Shown here in pieces: positions 1 to 8,036 of a DNA stretch of 33,009 nt. The DNA is from Desulfovibrio sp. (lineage in GTDB: Bacteria > Desulfobacterota > Desulfovibrionia > Desulfovibrionales > Desulfovibrionaceae): the NCBI GenBank assembly GCA_031291035.1, contig JAISLI010000008.1, forward strand, positions 1-33,009, in the 5' to 3' direction. Position 1 is the stretch's first letter; each line of letters starts with the position of its first letter. The translations under genes were made by a program, and so were the position numbers. A model generated the notes under the pieces. The model was not told where the DNA came from, made no database searches, and saw only the letters and a list, made by a program, of their open reading frames with translations.

Positions 1-179
1 CGTTCGGCAGTGCCGTAACGTCGCACAATCGTCACACAGGCGAAACATCTACCTGTTCGCGGCGCGAAAGTAAAGATTTTTCTCCGAAATTTTTGGGGCA
101 CTCGAAGAAAAATTCATAGCATGTTGAAATAACAAATATTTATGAGATTTTGCCTGAAAATATTTCTCCGGCGAACCCG
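1..179. other. Left-edge spacer without a recognisable gene
   Basis: This AT-rich stretch lies downstream of the minus-strand methyltransferase gene. I see no ORF with gene-like composition, no convincing terminator hairpin and no RNA gene. The short plus-strand ORFs that begin here run antisense through the methyltransferase and look like shadows. Confidence 0.5.
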
Positions 180-1481
180 TCAAAAGGCCGCGCTGACGCG
201 TCCCAGCTTAAGGCGCACCAGACAGAGCGGCAAATCCCGCCACCAGAGGCCGGCCTCGTGGCCGGAAAGACCTGTCCGGCGGCTCTGTCCGCGGAGCAGT
301 GCCGCCACCTCCCTTATATCCTCAAGAACAAGATTTTTTTCCCTGTCCGCCGGACGCGGCAACAGGAAACGCAACCGCGGCGCAAGCCGGAAGCGGCCCG
401 CTGTCATTCGCCCCAGCAACATTCCCTGTCGGGCAAAATCCGGCGGCAGAAAGGCGGCGGATTTCGCCGCGATGAAGCGCACCAGCCCGCCGTATTGAAC
501 AGTCTGTCCGGGCGGCAGGCGTGAAGGATCACAACACCTCCCCTCAAGGGCATCCGGAGCGAGAACCTTTCCCTGAATTTCAGACCGCGGCGATTTCAGG
601 GATGATTTTGTCAGGCCGTTTGCGCCTCGCGGAGCCGATCTCGCCGCACACGCCGTACGCGCGACGGTCTTGCGCAGCCGGGCGAGAAAAAATCCCTGGG
701 CTTCGGATTTGCCGCCATCCACCCTGAGCGCGCCCGCTCCGCCGGGGCGCTCTTCAAAAACAAAACCCGGAAAAGGCTTCAGCCCCTCACGTTCAAGACC
801 AAGCATCTCCTCGGCGAAACACATCTGCTCTTCATTCTCCCGCGTATTGGTGGTGCAGGTGGAATAGACCAGTCTGCCTCCGGCTTCCAGCAATTCCGCC
901 GCTCCCGCGAGCAGGCGCCGCTGCAGCGCCGTCAGCCTGCCGATTTTTTCGCCGCGCCAGAGTTTCAATACTTCAGGCTTCTTGCGCGCCGTGCCCCAGC
1001 CGGAACAGGGCGCGTCCAGCAGTATCGCCCGACAGGATTGCGGATACAGGGGCATGTCCTGGCCGGGATAGGCGCTTGTGGCGACCTGCGGCAGATTCGC
1101 CGCATGGAGATTGGCGCGTAGCGTCGGGAGACGCGCCTTTGCCGGATCGTTTGCCAGCACAAACCCCGAGGGGCCTGCCAGTTGCGCAAGAAAACCGCTT
1201 TTGCCGCCGGGGCTGGCGCACATGTCCAGTACGCATTCTCCCGCGACCGGAGCCAGCGCGAGCGGCGGCAGCATGGAAGAACGATCCTGGATGTAAATGT
1301 AGCCGAAAAACGCCGCCAGAGACGCGCCCAGAGGGCGCGGTTCATACTCGACACGACGGCAAAAAGGAGAAAATTCCTCCGGAGAAAAAACGTATCCCTC
1401 CGTGTTCAGGAGGTCTTCCACAAGAGGGATGCAGTCCGGCTCGCACACCAGACGAAAAGAACGGCGTGGCCGCACCGTCAT
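180..1481 (-). CDS. RsmB/RsmF-family 16S rRNA m5C methyltransferase
   Basis: A 433-residue SAM-dependent RNA cytosine-5 methyltransferase of the NOL1/NOP2/Sun family, expected to modify rRNA in the cytoplasm. The SAM-binding motif DMCASPGGKSG lies at about 86-96. The two family cysteines are visible: Cys159 in DAPCSGWGT (catalytic motif IV region) and Cys209 in YSTCT (motif VI). There is no N-terminal NusB-like domain as in RsmB, and a long basic C-terminal part follows the catalytic domain. This resembles RsmF-type enzymes with a PUA-like tail, so RsmF is more likely than RsmB. The ATG at 1481 has no clear Shine-Dalgarno sequence. It follows galU by 36 bp on the same strand and may be cotranscribed. 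The exact target base cannot be read from the sequence. Confidence 0.85.
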   Translation of the reverse strand: MTVRPRRSFRLVCEPDCIPLVEDLLNTEGYVFSPEEFSPFCRRVEYEPRPLGASLAAFFGYIYIQDRSSMLPPLALAPVAGECVLDMCASPGGKSGFLAQLAGPSGFVLANDPAKARLPTLRANLHAANLPQVATSAYPGQDMPLYPQSCRAILLDAPCSGWGTARKKPEVLKLWRGEKIGRLTALQRRLLAGAAELLEAGGRLVYSTCTTNTRENEEQMCFAEEMLGLEREGLKPFPGFVFEERPGGAGALRVDGGKSEAQGFFLARLRKTVARTACAARSAPRGANGLTKSSLKSPRSEIQGKVLAPDALEGRCCDPSRLPPGQTVQYGGLVRFIAAKSAAFLPPDFARQGMLLGRMTAGRFRLAPRLRFLLPRPADREKNLVLEDIREVAALLRGQSRRTGLSGHEAGLWWRDLPLCLVRLKLGRVSAAF

Positions 1482-1517
1482 AAAAACCGGTCGCGCGGGG
1501 GATTCCGGCAGCGACTC

Positions 1518-2390
1518 CTATTGAAACTGCACAAAATTCTTCAGAAGTTCCAGCAATTCATAACGCAGATCTTCATCCTGCAGGGCGAAATAAATATTGG
1601 CGGTAAGAAATTCGGCCCAGTCGCCCGCGTCAAATCGCATACCAGACATGCGCACGGCCATCATGCCGCTTTTCTGCGCCATGGCCTGCAGGGCGTCGGT
1701 AAGTTGAATTTCCCCGCCGTGCCCCGGCGTTACCTTGTCCAGATAGTCAAAGATGTCCGGGGTGAGCACATAGCGGCCCACAATGGCAAGGCGCGACGGG
1801 GCATGCTCGCGCTTGGGTTTCTCCACCATGCTGCGCACCCGGAAAATGCCGGGAGACACCTCCAGCCCGTCAATGATTCCATATCGGCTGACCTTTTCAA
1901 AAGGCACTTCCATAACGCCGATAACCGGCATCTTTTCGGCCATGGCGACTTCAATGAGCTGTCCTATGGCCGGAACGCCGCCGAACATCAAATCATCACC
2001 CACCATTACGGCAAAAGGATCCTCGCGCACCAGTTCCCGTGCGCAAAGCACGGCATGCCCAAGGCCAAGCTGCTTTTTTTGCCGCACGGACATGATGTTG
2101 ACCATTTCGGCAACGGCGCGCACCTGCGCCAGTTTCTCGGTCTTGCCCGCGCGCTCAAGCACCCCCTCCAACTGAAGATTGTAGTCAAAATGATCCTCGA
2201 TGACGCTCTTGTCCCGGTTGGTCACGAATATCACGTCTTCAATCTTCGCCCGTTGCGCTTCCTCAACGACATACTGGATAACGGGCTTGTTATAGATGGG
2301 CAACATCTCCTTGGGAATATTCTTGGTTGCGGGCAATGAGCGCGTACCCCAGCCGGCGACGGGAATAATCACCTTGCGAATGTTTTTCAT
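1518..2390 (-). CDS. galU: UTP-glucose-1-phosphate uridylyltransferase
   Basis: A 290-residue nucleotidyltransferase that makes UDP-glucose from UTP and glucose-1-phosphate, a precursor for exopolysaccharide, LPS and other glycans. The N-terminus carries the nucleotide-binding signature AGWGTRSLPATK (about 12-23) followed by PKEMLPIYNKPVIQY. Later blocks typical of bacterial GalU are VMVGDDL, the substrate-site EKPKRE and the GEIQLTDAL motif. Length and motifs match the family. The ATG at 2390 is preceded by a good GGAGG about 5 bases upstream. It is divergent from the lipoprotein/polysaccharide export pair, so UDP-glucose supply and glycan export genes share one intergenic region. The methyltransferase gene follows in the same direction. 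Confidence 0.96.
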   Translation of the reverse strand: MKNIRKVIIPVAGWGTRSLPATKNIPKEMLPIYNKPVIQYVVEEAQRAKIEDVIFVTNRDKSVIEDHFDYNLQLEGVLERAGKTEKLAQVRAVAEMVNIMSVRQKKQLGLGHAVLCARELVREDPFAVMVGDDLMFGGVPAIGQLIEVAMAEKMPVIGVMEVPFEKVSRYGIIDGLEVSPGIFRVRSMVEKPKREHAPSRLAIVGRYVLTPDIFDYLDKVTPGHGGEIQLTDALQAMAQKSGMMAVRMSGMRFDAGDWAEFLTANIYFALQDEDLRYELLELLKNFVQFQ

Positions 2391-2660
2391 GGGCGCCTCC
2401 GCTATAACAACGCGTTATGGAATGTGCCCTATATTCATCTATAACTCCGGCGAGAGCAAGCAAAAAGCGAAAGATTTCCTCATGTATTGTAACATAGTTG
2501 AATTTATTTATATTTTCCGTATGTGATTTTCGCTGGGGGCTGGCGTCCGGGTCGGGTGTTTTTAACGGGGAGGCGCAAAATGTAACTATCCCCTGGTTAT
2601 TCACACTTGCATTCAGGAATAAATCCATCATAATCCCATCTCAGAGAGGAGGCGAATCTC
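2391..2660. promoter_or_regulatory. Divergent intergenic region between galU and the lipoprotein gene
   Basis: This 270-bp spacer separates galU (minus) from the lipoprotein gene (plus). It is AT-rich in the middle (about 2480-2525). On the minus strand a TATAGAT-like box sits near 2440-2447, and TACAAT near 2485-2490 is an alternative -10, but neither has a good -35. The plus-strand promoter is listed separately. No RNA or operator could be recognised. Confidence 0.45.
2607..2634 (+). promoter_or_regulatory. Putative sigma-70 promoter of the lipoprotein/export operon
   Basis: TTGCAT (2607-2612) and CATAAT (2629-2634) are separated by 16 bp. The start codon at 2661 follows a strong GAGAGGAGG ribosome-binding site, which leaves a very short leader. 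Assigned from consensus matching only. Confidence 0.45.
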
Positions 2661-3047
2661 ATGGATACGGAAAAGGCATTCGACCGGAAAGGTTTGGGCG
2701 CGGTAACCTTCCCGTTCTCCGCAATGACGGCGGCCGCTCTGCTTGCGTTCACGCTTTCCGGCTGCGCCGGCCTCCAGGACGCTCCGTCCCCTGCCCCGCC
2801 TCTGGGGCCAGCGGGAAATTTTATCGTTACCGCCGAGCCGGGGCAGTCGAAAACCCTGGATGATCCGGCCTTCGGCAGCAATATTTGCGTGACCGCGGAC
2901 AGCGCCTTCACCTCCGCCAAAGGCGAGGAATGTCGCCGGGCAACAGTCACGGTTCAGGGAAAAGAGGCGGAAATCGTGGTCATCTGCAGACCAGAAGGAA
3001 ACAACTGGATTATGGCTCCCAGAGTATGGGGAGACGACAGAATGTAA
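2661..3047 (+). CDS. Small lipoprotein of unknown function
   Basis: A 128-residue protein with a cytoplasmic N-terminal stretch, a hydrophobic helix (about 20-34) and a lipobox ending LSGC, with Cys at about residue 35, so it is probably a diacylated outer- or inner-membrane lipoprotein. The mature part is small and beta-rich, with three further cysteines (in NICVTAD, GEECRR and VVICRPE). I recognise no named domain. The N-terminal extension before the hydrophobic helix is longer than in most lipoproteins, so the true start could be the internal Met at about 22; however, the ATG at 2661 has a perfect ribosome-binding site. It precedes the polysaccharide export gene by 59 bp and is probably its operon partner, which suggests an envelope role. 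Confidence 0.75.
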   Translation: MDTEKAFDRKGLGAVTFPFSAMTAAALLAFTLSGCAGLQDAPSPAPPLGPAGNFIVTAEPGQSKTLDDPAFGSNICVTADSAFTSAKGEECRRATVTVQGKEAEIVVICRPEGNNWIMAPRVWGDDRM

Positions 3048-3106
3048 TCCCGCGGCAGGGTGGCCTCTCTTTGCCGTTCAACCTCTCCGGAAACAACATA
3101 AACGCG

Positions 3107-4654
3107 ATGCTGAAAAAATTTCTTCTCCTCGTCCTGACAATGGGCATTTTGTCAGGTGTCAAGACCCTCGCGGCCGAACCGGCCCCTTACGGAGCCAATC
3201 TTTTTCAGGGCAATTTCGCGAAAAATGCCGGAACTGTACCCCTGATGCCGGGCGACCGCCTTGTAATACGGCTCTGGGGCGCCGCCTCCGTTGACGACAT
3301 TTTCACTGTGGATCCGCAAGGCTTTCTCCATTTGCCGCGGATAGGACCCACGCCCGTAACCGGCCTTGCGCCGGACAAACTGGCCGAAGACCTGCGCAGC
3401 AAACTGGCGGCCAGTGGCCAGGGAGGCACACAGGTCTATGTGATGCCGCTGGACGCCCGCACAGTCAATGTTTTCGTCACAGGGGGCGTCATCAGACCGG
3501 GCCGATACCAGGGGGCAGCCACGGATTCGGCGCTCGCCTTCCTGGACAAGGCGGGCGGCATTGACCCTGACCGCGGATCCTATCGGGCCGTCCGGCTCAT
3601 GCGTAACGGTGCGGTGGTCGGCACTGTTGACATCTATTCCTTCGCGCGCCGTGGAGAGCTTCCGTCCTTGCGTCTGCAGGAAGGCGACACTCTGGTTGTT
3701 CCCCCCAAAGGGCCGGCGGTGGCTGCCGCGGGCGCGGTGCGCAATCCGGCGCTCTTTGAATTTTTCAAAGGGCAGGCGGACGGCGCGGCCCTTATTGATC
3801 TGGCCCAACCGGAAAAGAAGGCAACCCACGCCGCCGTCAGCGGCACGCGCAACGGCGCGCCGTACAATACCTATGTGCCTGTCAGGGATCTTGCCCATCT
3901 CGCCCTTGAAGACGGAGATACCGTCAGCTTTGTGGCGGATACCACAGGCGGCGCCATGTTCATTGCTGTGGAGGGCGCGGTACGCGGGGCTTCCCGTATC
4001 CCCGTGCGCAAGGGGACGAGGCTCGGGGACGTGCAGAATTTTATTGCCGTTGAGCCGGATCGGGCCGATCTGGAAGCCATCCACGTCAAACGCAAAAGTG
4101 TCGGCGCGCGGCAGAAAAAAGCCATCGCCGATTCATTGCGTCGCCTTGAGGAAAGCGTCCTGACTGCTTCCTCGGCCAGCGCCGAAGAAGCGCAGATACG
4201 CGCCCATGAGGCATCCATGCTGTCCAAATTTGTGGAGCGCGCCAAAAGCGTTGAGCCGGAGGGCGTTGTTGTGCTTGACAACGGCAGGGACAGCGGTGAT
4301 CTTGTGCTGGAAGACGGCGATGTTGTCGTCATTCCGCCCAAGAGCGACGTTGTTCTGGTGAACGGGGAAGTCATGGCCCCGCAAGCCATGCTCTGGAGCC
4401 GGAACAAAGACCTGGACGACTATATCAAAGGGGCCGGCGGCTACAGCGCCAAGGCGGACAAGGATCGTGTGCTCATCATGCGCGCCAACGGCTCGGTCTC
4501 GCGTGACGGCGGCAGCATCAAAGCCGGAGATCAGATACTGGTGCTGCCCAAGGTTGAATCCAAAAGCATGCAAGCCGTGAAGGACATTTCCCAAGTGCTT
4601 ATGCAAACGGCGATTTCCGCCCGCGCTGTTCTGGGACTGCCTTCCCTGTACTGA
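3107..4654 (+). CDS. Wza-like polysaccharide biosynthesis/export protein with SLBB domains
   Basis: A protein of 515 residues from the ATG at 3107. I chose this start because it gives a clean signal peptide (MLKKFLLLVLTMG..., cleavage near LAAEP); the frame stays open upstream, but there it overlaps the lipoprotein gene. An N-terminal Poly_export domain (about 40-120) has the typical opening LMPGDRLVIRLWG and the block VDPQGFLHLPRIG. It is followed by at least three SLBB-like repeats, visible as VFVTGGVIRPGRY, VAAAGAVRNPALF and VLVNGEVMAPQAM. A charged segment around 330-400 is probably helical. In the family this forms an outer-membrane or periplasmic export channel for capsule or exopolysaccharide. 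There is no lipobox, unlike E. coli Wza. No Wzc, Wzx or Wzy genes lie in the window, so the glycan and its partners are unknown. Confidence 0.88.
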   Translation: MLKKFLLLVLTMGILSGVKTLAAEPAPYGANLFQGNFAKNAGTVPLMPGDRLVIRLWGAASVDDIFTVDPQGFLHLPRIGPTPVTGLAPDKLAEDLRSKLAASGQGGTQVYVMPLDARTVNVFVTGGVIRPGRYQGAATDSALAFLDKAGGIDPDRGSYRAVRLMRNGAVVGTVDIYSFARRGELPSLRLQEGDTLVVPPKGPAVAAAGAVRNPALFEFFKGQADGAALIDLAQPEKKATHAAVSGTRNGAPYNTYVPVRDLAHLALEDGDTVSFVADTTGGAMFIAVEGAVRGASRIPVRKGTRLGDVQNFIAVEPDRADLEAIHVKRKSVGARQKKAIADSLRRLEESVLTASSASAEEAQIRAHEASMLSKFVERAKSVEPEGVVVLDNGRDSGDLVLEDGDVVVIPPKSDVVLVNGEVMAPQAMLWSRNKDLDDYIKGAGGYSAKADKDRVLIMRANGSVSRDGGSIKAGDQILVLPKVESKSMQAVKDISQVLMQTAISARAVLGLPSLY

Positions 4655-4676
4655 CATGCCCTTGCAGGTTCCCCGC

Positions 4677-4709
4677 AGTAACCAGGCCCTGTGTGGGCCT
4701 GGTTACTTT
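4677..4709 (+). terminator. Rho-independent terminator after the export gene
   Basis: A perfect 12-bp stem (GTAACCAGGCCC at 4678-4689 with GGGCCTGGTTAC at 4695-4706, extendable by one A-T pair), a 5-base loop and a short T run. It sits between convergent genes (export protein and hsp20) and ends 6 bp before the hsp20 stop codon. Confidence 0.75.
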
Positions 4710-4715
4710 CGTCGG

Positions 4716-5234
4716 CTATTCTTTGACAATGTCGATGATTCTGCCCTGATCCGGCTTCTTTCGCTGAAGAGTGAGCGTAAGAACGCCGTTTTTGCTGTGC
4801 GCGGCCACAGCCTCCGAATCGGAATCATCAGGCAAGGTCAGAATTCGCGTAAAACTCCCGAATCTCCGTTCGCTGTACCAGGCTTCCTCTTTGGCCGTGT
4901 CGGCATTTTCCTGCCTGGGCTCCCTTTCCTTTTCGCCGCTTATGTACAGGCAGTTTTCTTTCACTTCCACTTTCAGCTTGTTTTCATCCACCCCCGGAAT
5001 TTCAACATTGATGACATATTGACCTTCTTCGGCGAGGACTTCCAACGGAGGCTGAAAGGATTTTTTTTCGGCCCCGCCCTGTCGATGTTCGTGGAACGAA
5101 AGGCCGTCGAGCAACACGTTAAAAAGACGGTCGAGCCCGTCAAAACGGGAAAATTCAGGCAGAGCCGGCGACGAGGGAGTCAGAGTATTGCCTCTCAGGT
5201 TCTGTCTGGAGGCGCTTATCGGTCGAAAAGTCAT
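4716..5234 (-). CDS. Small heat-shock protein (Hsp20/alpha-crystallin)
   Basis: A 172-residue ATP-independent holdase that binds unfolding proteins in the cytoplasm. The variable N-terminus (1-60) contains the amphipathic block FDGLDRLFNVLLDG. The alpha-crystallin domain spans about 62-158, with VLAEEGQYVINVEIPG at its start and the conserved AAHSKNGVLTLTL near its end (144-156). A C-terminal IDI motif (168-170) matches the I-x-I anchor used for oligomer assembly. The ATG at 5234 is preceded by a perfect AAGGAGGT at 7-base spacing. A TTGACA box lies upstream (separate entry); no CIRCE palindrome is visible. It is monocistronic, flanked by convergent and tandem genes. Confidence 0.95.
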   Translation of the reverse strand: MTFRPISASRQNLRGNTLTPSSPALPEFSRFDGLDRLFNVLLDGLSFHEHRQGGAEKKSFQPPLEVLAEEGQYVINVEIPGVDENKLKVEVKENCLYISGEKEREPRQENADTAKEEAWYSERRFGSFTRILTLPDDSDSEAVAAHSKNGVLTLTLQRKKPDQGRIIDIVKE

Positions 5235-5266
5235 GGTCGGTACCTCCTTGTTGTTATTGTCGCAGA

Positions 5267-5295
5267 TAAAGTAAAATCAAAAACCGGTTTGTCAA
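5267..5295 (-). promoter_or_regulatory. Putative hsp20 promoter
   Basis: On the minus strand a perfect TTGACA (plus coordinates 5290-5295) lies upstream of an AT-rich stretch. The -10 element is poorly defined (ACTTTA or CTTTAT at 17-18 bp spacing). No sigma-32-type or CIRCE element is recognisable. Confidence 0.45.
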
Positions 5296-5380
5296 TGACC
5301 CGCGACATGAAATATTCGCGGTAGAATCCGGTGCTTGCTCCAAACAGGAATCCGGAGCGGACAAGAATCCCCGAAAATTC

Positions 5381-6769
5381 TCACTGCATCACCACAAGCG
5401 CCGTTCCGGCCCGCAGTGTCTTTTCATTGACGTTATTCCAGCGCTTCAAATCATCCACACTCACCCTGTACCTGCGCGCGATGCCCCACAGGCTGTCATT
5501 GTTCCGCACCGTATGAAGTGTTTTGTCCGGTTTCATCGCGACGCCGGCGGACTTCCGCCCGGTGCGGGGCTTGTCGCGTTTGTCCGGAGCCGCCACGGCA
5601 GCGACGGACATGTCCACATTGCGGGGAACAAGGATGGTCTGGCCTGCATGGAGCCTGGCGTTACCGGGATTGAGCGCCTTCAGCGTTTCAACGGGCACCC
5701 TGGCGCGGCGGCTGATTTTTTCCCATGAATCCGCCGAGGAGCGGACGCTGGCCGGCTGCCAGCCGGCAAAGGCGCGGGAAGAACGCAAAAAGTTGCTCGC
5801 CTGCCTGTCGTGGGCGGCGGGGAGATAGACAAAACTCTGCTGGACCGTGGATGTGATGGGGCGCTTGTGGTGGCGATTATAAGCGGCCAGTTCGCTCCGG
5901 CTCAACCGGCACGCCGCGGCCAGACCCGCCAGATCCGTCCCCGGTTGCGCCGTGTAGCGCAACATGTACGAGGGCCTCTCGGGATGGATCGGTTCAAAGC
6001 CCAGCATCGGAAGATTGTTCATGATTTTGGTGACGGCTATAAAACGCGGCACATATTTTTGTGTTTCTTCCCTCAGGCGCGCTTTGTCGTCAAGCATGTG
6101 GTTTTTATTCACCGCTTCAAAAAAATTACGCCCCCCTGTGCCCTCCAGCGCCCTGCTCATCTTTCCCTCTCCGGCATTGTACGCGGCGACGGCCGTGGGC
6201 CAGTCCCCAAAGTAGCTGTGGAGTTTTTGCAGATACGCGGCGGCGGCTTCTGTGGATTCATACGGGTCAAGACGCTCGTCCAGCCACCAGTCCAACGCGA
6301 GGCCGTACTGTCTGCCTGTGGCGGGCATGAACTGCCATGCTCCGGCAGCCCCGGCTGGGGATCTGGCGTCGGGTCTGTACCCGCTTTCCACGATCGCCAG
6401 ATAGGCAAGTTCCTCCGGCATGCCGCGCGAACGGAAAACCTGACGGGCAAAAGCCAGATAGGCCTCCGACCTTTTGGAAAAAGACGCCATAACGCCGCGC
6501 CCCTTTCGCAGAAAATACTTGTATTGCCGAGCCACTTCCGGCATGGCGTCAGCCGGCATGCCGGCATCAATTTTGCACGGAGCCTGCAACACGGCGCGCT
6601 CGGTGGGAGTCAGCGGAGGCCCGTCGTCGCCTTCGGGCACGACAAACATGGCGCGGCGACTGTCGTCCGTGTGACGGGTGGCGCAGCCTCCCGCCAGCAG
6701 CAGACAGGCAAGGGCCGTCAAGGCCAAACCGAAAAAAGAAGAAAAAATACGCGCGTTCTGTCTGTTCAT
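5381..6769 (-). CDS. LysM-containing lytic transglycosylase lipoprotein (MltD-like)
   Basis: A 462-residue murein-cleaving enzyme from the third of three consecutive ATGs (6769). This start gives about 6 bases of spacing from AAGGTG and a direct signal peptide. The lipoprotein signal ends LLLAGGC, Cys29. The lysozyme-like SLT domain covers about 100-240: catalytic Glu128 in AIVESGY, then GAWQFMPATGRQYGL and VAAYNAGEGKM, all diagnostic of GH23/SLT family 1D. Two LysM peptidoglycan-binding repeats follow, at about 340-380 (WEKISRRARVPVETL) and about 418-460 (SLWGIARRYRVSVDDL). It should act in the periplasm, anchored to the outer membrane, cutting glycan strands to 1,6-anhydro ends. A 13-bp tandem repeat duplicates its Shine-Dalgarno region. 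Confidence 0.93.
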   Translation of the reverse strand: MNRQNARIFSSFFGLALTALACLLLAGGCATRHTDDSRRAMFVVPEGDDGPPLTPTERAVLQAPCKIDAGMPADAMPEVARQYKYFLRKGRGVMASFSKRSEAYLAFARQVFRSRGMPEELAYLAIVESGYRPDARSPAGAAGAWQFMPATGRQYGLALDWWLDERLDPYESTEAAAAYLQKLHSYFGDWPTAVAAYNAGEGKMSRALEGTGGRNFFEAVNKNHMLDDKARLREETQKYVPRFIAVTKIMNNLPMLGFEPIHPERPSYMLRYTAQPGTDLAGLAAACRLSRSELAAYNRHHKRPITSTVQQSFVYLPAAHDRQASNFLRSSRAFAGWQPASVRSSADSWEKISRRARVPVETLKALNPGNARLHAGQTILVPRNVDMSVAAVAAPDKRDKPRTGRKSAGVAMKPDKTLHTVRNNDSLWGIARRYRVSVDDLKRWNNVNEKTLRAGTALVVMQ

Positions 6770-6776
6770 CATCATC

Positions 6777-6802
6777 ACCTTACTGCTTGACCTTACTGCT
6801 TG
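6777..6802 (-). repeat. Tandem 13-bp duplication covering the transglycosylase ribosome-binding site
   Basis: ACCTTACTGCTTG occurs twice with no gap, at 6777-6789 and 6790-6802. Read on the minus strand, each unit ends in AAGGT, so the Shine-Dalgarno sequence in front of the ATG triplet is duplicated 13 bp upstream. Confidence 0.9.
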
Positions 6803-6890
6803 CGCCGCAGCCGAAAAATGCGTACCAGACGGACAGGGACCCCGATAACGGCGGGTCAAGATTCCGCCGCTCTTCTCCCCGGAGATCGAC

Positions 6891-7721
6891 ATGCAACGAC
6901 CTTTTGACAAGATCGCTGTGCTGCCGGGCATAAAGCCCGTACTGGAACTGCTCTCGCACGATCCCGGTCGCATAGACCTTGTTTACTGCAGAAAAGGTCT
7001 GCGCAGCCGCGAAGCGCTGGAGGCGCAACGTCTCTGCCGCCAAAACGGCCTGCGTTTCTCTCTGGTGGAACAGGCGGCGCTCGACCGTCTGTGCCGTGAC
7101 GCGCAACGGGAACAACGCGCTGTGGCACATCAGGGCATAGTGGCGCGTCTGTCCATGAGCGCCTTTTGCGGTCTTGACGACCTGTTCCCTCTCGCGGCAA
7201 GCGCGCCGTTTCCTGTCGTGCTGGCCCTTGATCAGGTGCAGGATCCCGGCAACGTAGGCGCACTTGCCCGTACTCTTTACATCCTGGGCGGAGGGGGCAT
7301 CATTCTGCCCCTGCACAACGCCGCCCGTATCGGGCCGGCCGCCCACAAGGCCGCGGCCGGCGCGCTGGAACGTCTGCCCCTGGCGCGCGTGGCAAATCTC
7401 GGACATGCTTTGGACAGAGCCGAAGAAGCGGGATTTGCCGTTTACGGAACCGGCTGCGGCGGCGAAACCGCCGGACTGCTCACACGCGACGCCTTTGCCG
7501 AGACGCTGCGGCTGCCTGCCGTACTCGCCCTCGGCAACGAACAGAAAGGTCTGCGCCCCGGCGTTGCGAAGCGTTGTGCCTGTCTGCTGCGCATTCCCCA
7601 GGCCCGGGCTTTCGACTCTTTCAATGTGGCCCAGGCCGGAGCCATCCTGCTTGGCCTTGCCGCGGCTGATCAGTCACGTTCCTCTGCAGTCTCTTTCGGA
7701 CAGACTGCAAAAAAGCAATAG
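6891..7721 (+). CDS. TrmH/SpoU-family RNA 2'-O-methyltransferase (RlmB-like)
   Basis: A 276-residue protein with an N-terminal L30e-like substrate-binding domain (about 5-95, opening AVLPGIKPVLELL) and a C-terminal SPOUT knot domain. The three SpoU motifs are clear: motif 1 LDQVQDPGNVGALART (112-127, with Asn121 and Arg127), motif 2 LALGNEQKGLRPGV (212-225, Glu217), motif 3 IPQARAFDSFNVAQAGAILL (235-254, Asn245). Family members methylate the ribose 2'-OH of rRNA, and the architecture is that of RlmB (23S G2251), although the target cannot be proved from sequence. The ATG at 6891 has GGAG 7 bases upstream. It is divergent from the transglycosylase gene and ends at a long bidirectional terminator. 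Confidence 0.92.
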   Translation: MQRPFDKIAVLPGIKPVLELLSHDPGRIDLVYCRKGLRSREALEAQRLCRQNGLRFSLVEQAALDRLCRDAQREQRAVAHQGIVARLSMSAFCGLDDLFPLAASAPFPVVLALDQVQDPGNVGALARTLYILGGGGIILPLHNAARIGPAAHKAAAGALERLPLARVANLGHALDRAEEAGFAVYGTGCGGETAGLLTRDAFAETLRLPAVLALGNEQKGLRPGVAKRCACLLRIPQARAFDSFNVAQAGAILLGLAAADQSRSSAVSFGQTAKKQ

Positions 7722-7776
7722 GGCAAAATTTATATACTGTTGCCACAACGCAGTTTTTCTCTTCTGACACCGCGGG

Positions 7777-7821
7777 ATATAACAAAAAAGGACGCGTGCC
7801 ACGCGTCCTTTTTTGTTATAT
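7777..7821 (+). terminator. Long perfect hairpin, probable bidirectional terminator
   Basis: A 21-bp perfect inverted repeat: arms at 7777-7797 and 7801-7821 with the 3-base spacer GCC. The base is GC-rich (GGACGCGT) and is flanked symmetrically by A6 and T6, so it can terminate in both directions. It serves the SpoU methyltransferase on the plus strand and possibly the citrate transporter transcript on the minus strand. Confidence 0.85.
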
Positions 7822-8036
7822 AGAAGATTGTTGTGATTTTTTCTAAAGTTTCTCTAGATAGTATCTACACGAAATTACGTTAGAGCAATTTCAAAGTGAA
7901 ATTGCTCTAAACATTGCCACGATTACGCTACATAAGTGGAGCGCATCAAAAAAGACGGGGATGTGTTGTTCTCCCTGGTAAAACGGCCCGAAGAATAACG
8001 GCGCCTCTGCGGCAGCCACATTCATTCCGGAATGCC
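7822..8036. other. Intergenic region with a palindromic repeat, no gene
   Basis: Together with the terminator, this makes a 315-bp gene-free stretch (7722-8036). It holds a 31-bp palindrome (listed separately) in an AT-rich setting, and then about 125 bp in which I recognise no gene. A 20-codon plus-strand fragment at 7936-7998 has protein-like composition, but a stop lies just upstream. Confidence 0.6.
7880..7910. repeat. Palindromic dispersed repeat, copy 1
   Basis: TTAGAGCAATTTCA (7880-7893) and its exact reverse complement (7897-7910) flank AAG, a perfect 14-bp stem. Related sequences occur at 23049-23075 and 32673-32698. Confidence 0.9.

Noticed and set aside
1182..2339. Plus-strand ORF of 385 codons
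   Set aside because: It is antisense to galU and the methyltransferase; His-rich with no signal or domain.
7936..7998. Twenty-codon plus-strand fragment reading VERIKKDGDVLFSLVKRPEE
   Set aside because: It looks like a protein C-terminus, but a stop lies immediately upstream and nothing else of a gene is visible; too short to call a pseudogene.
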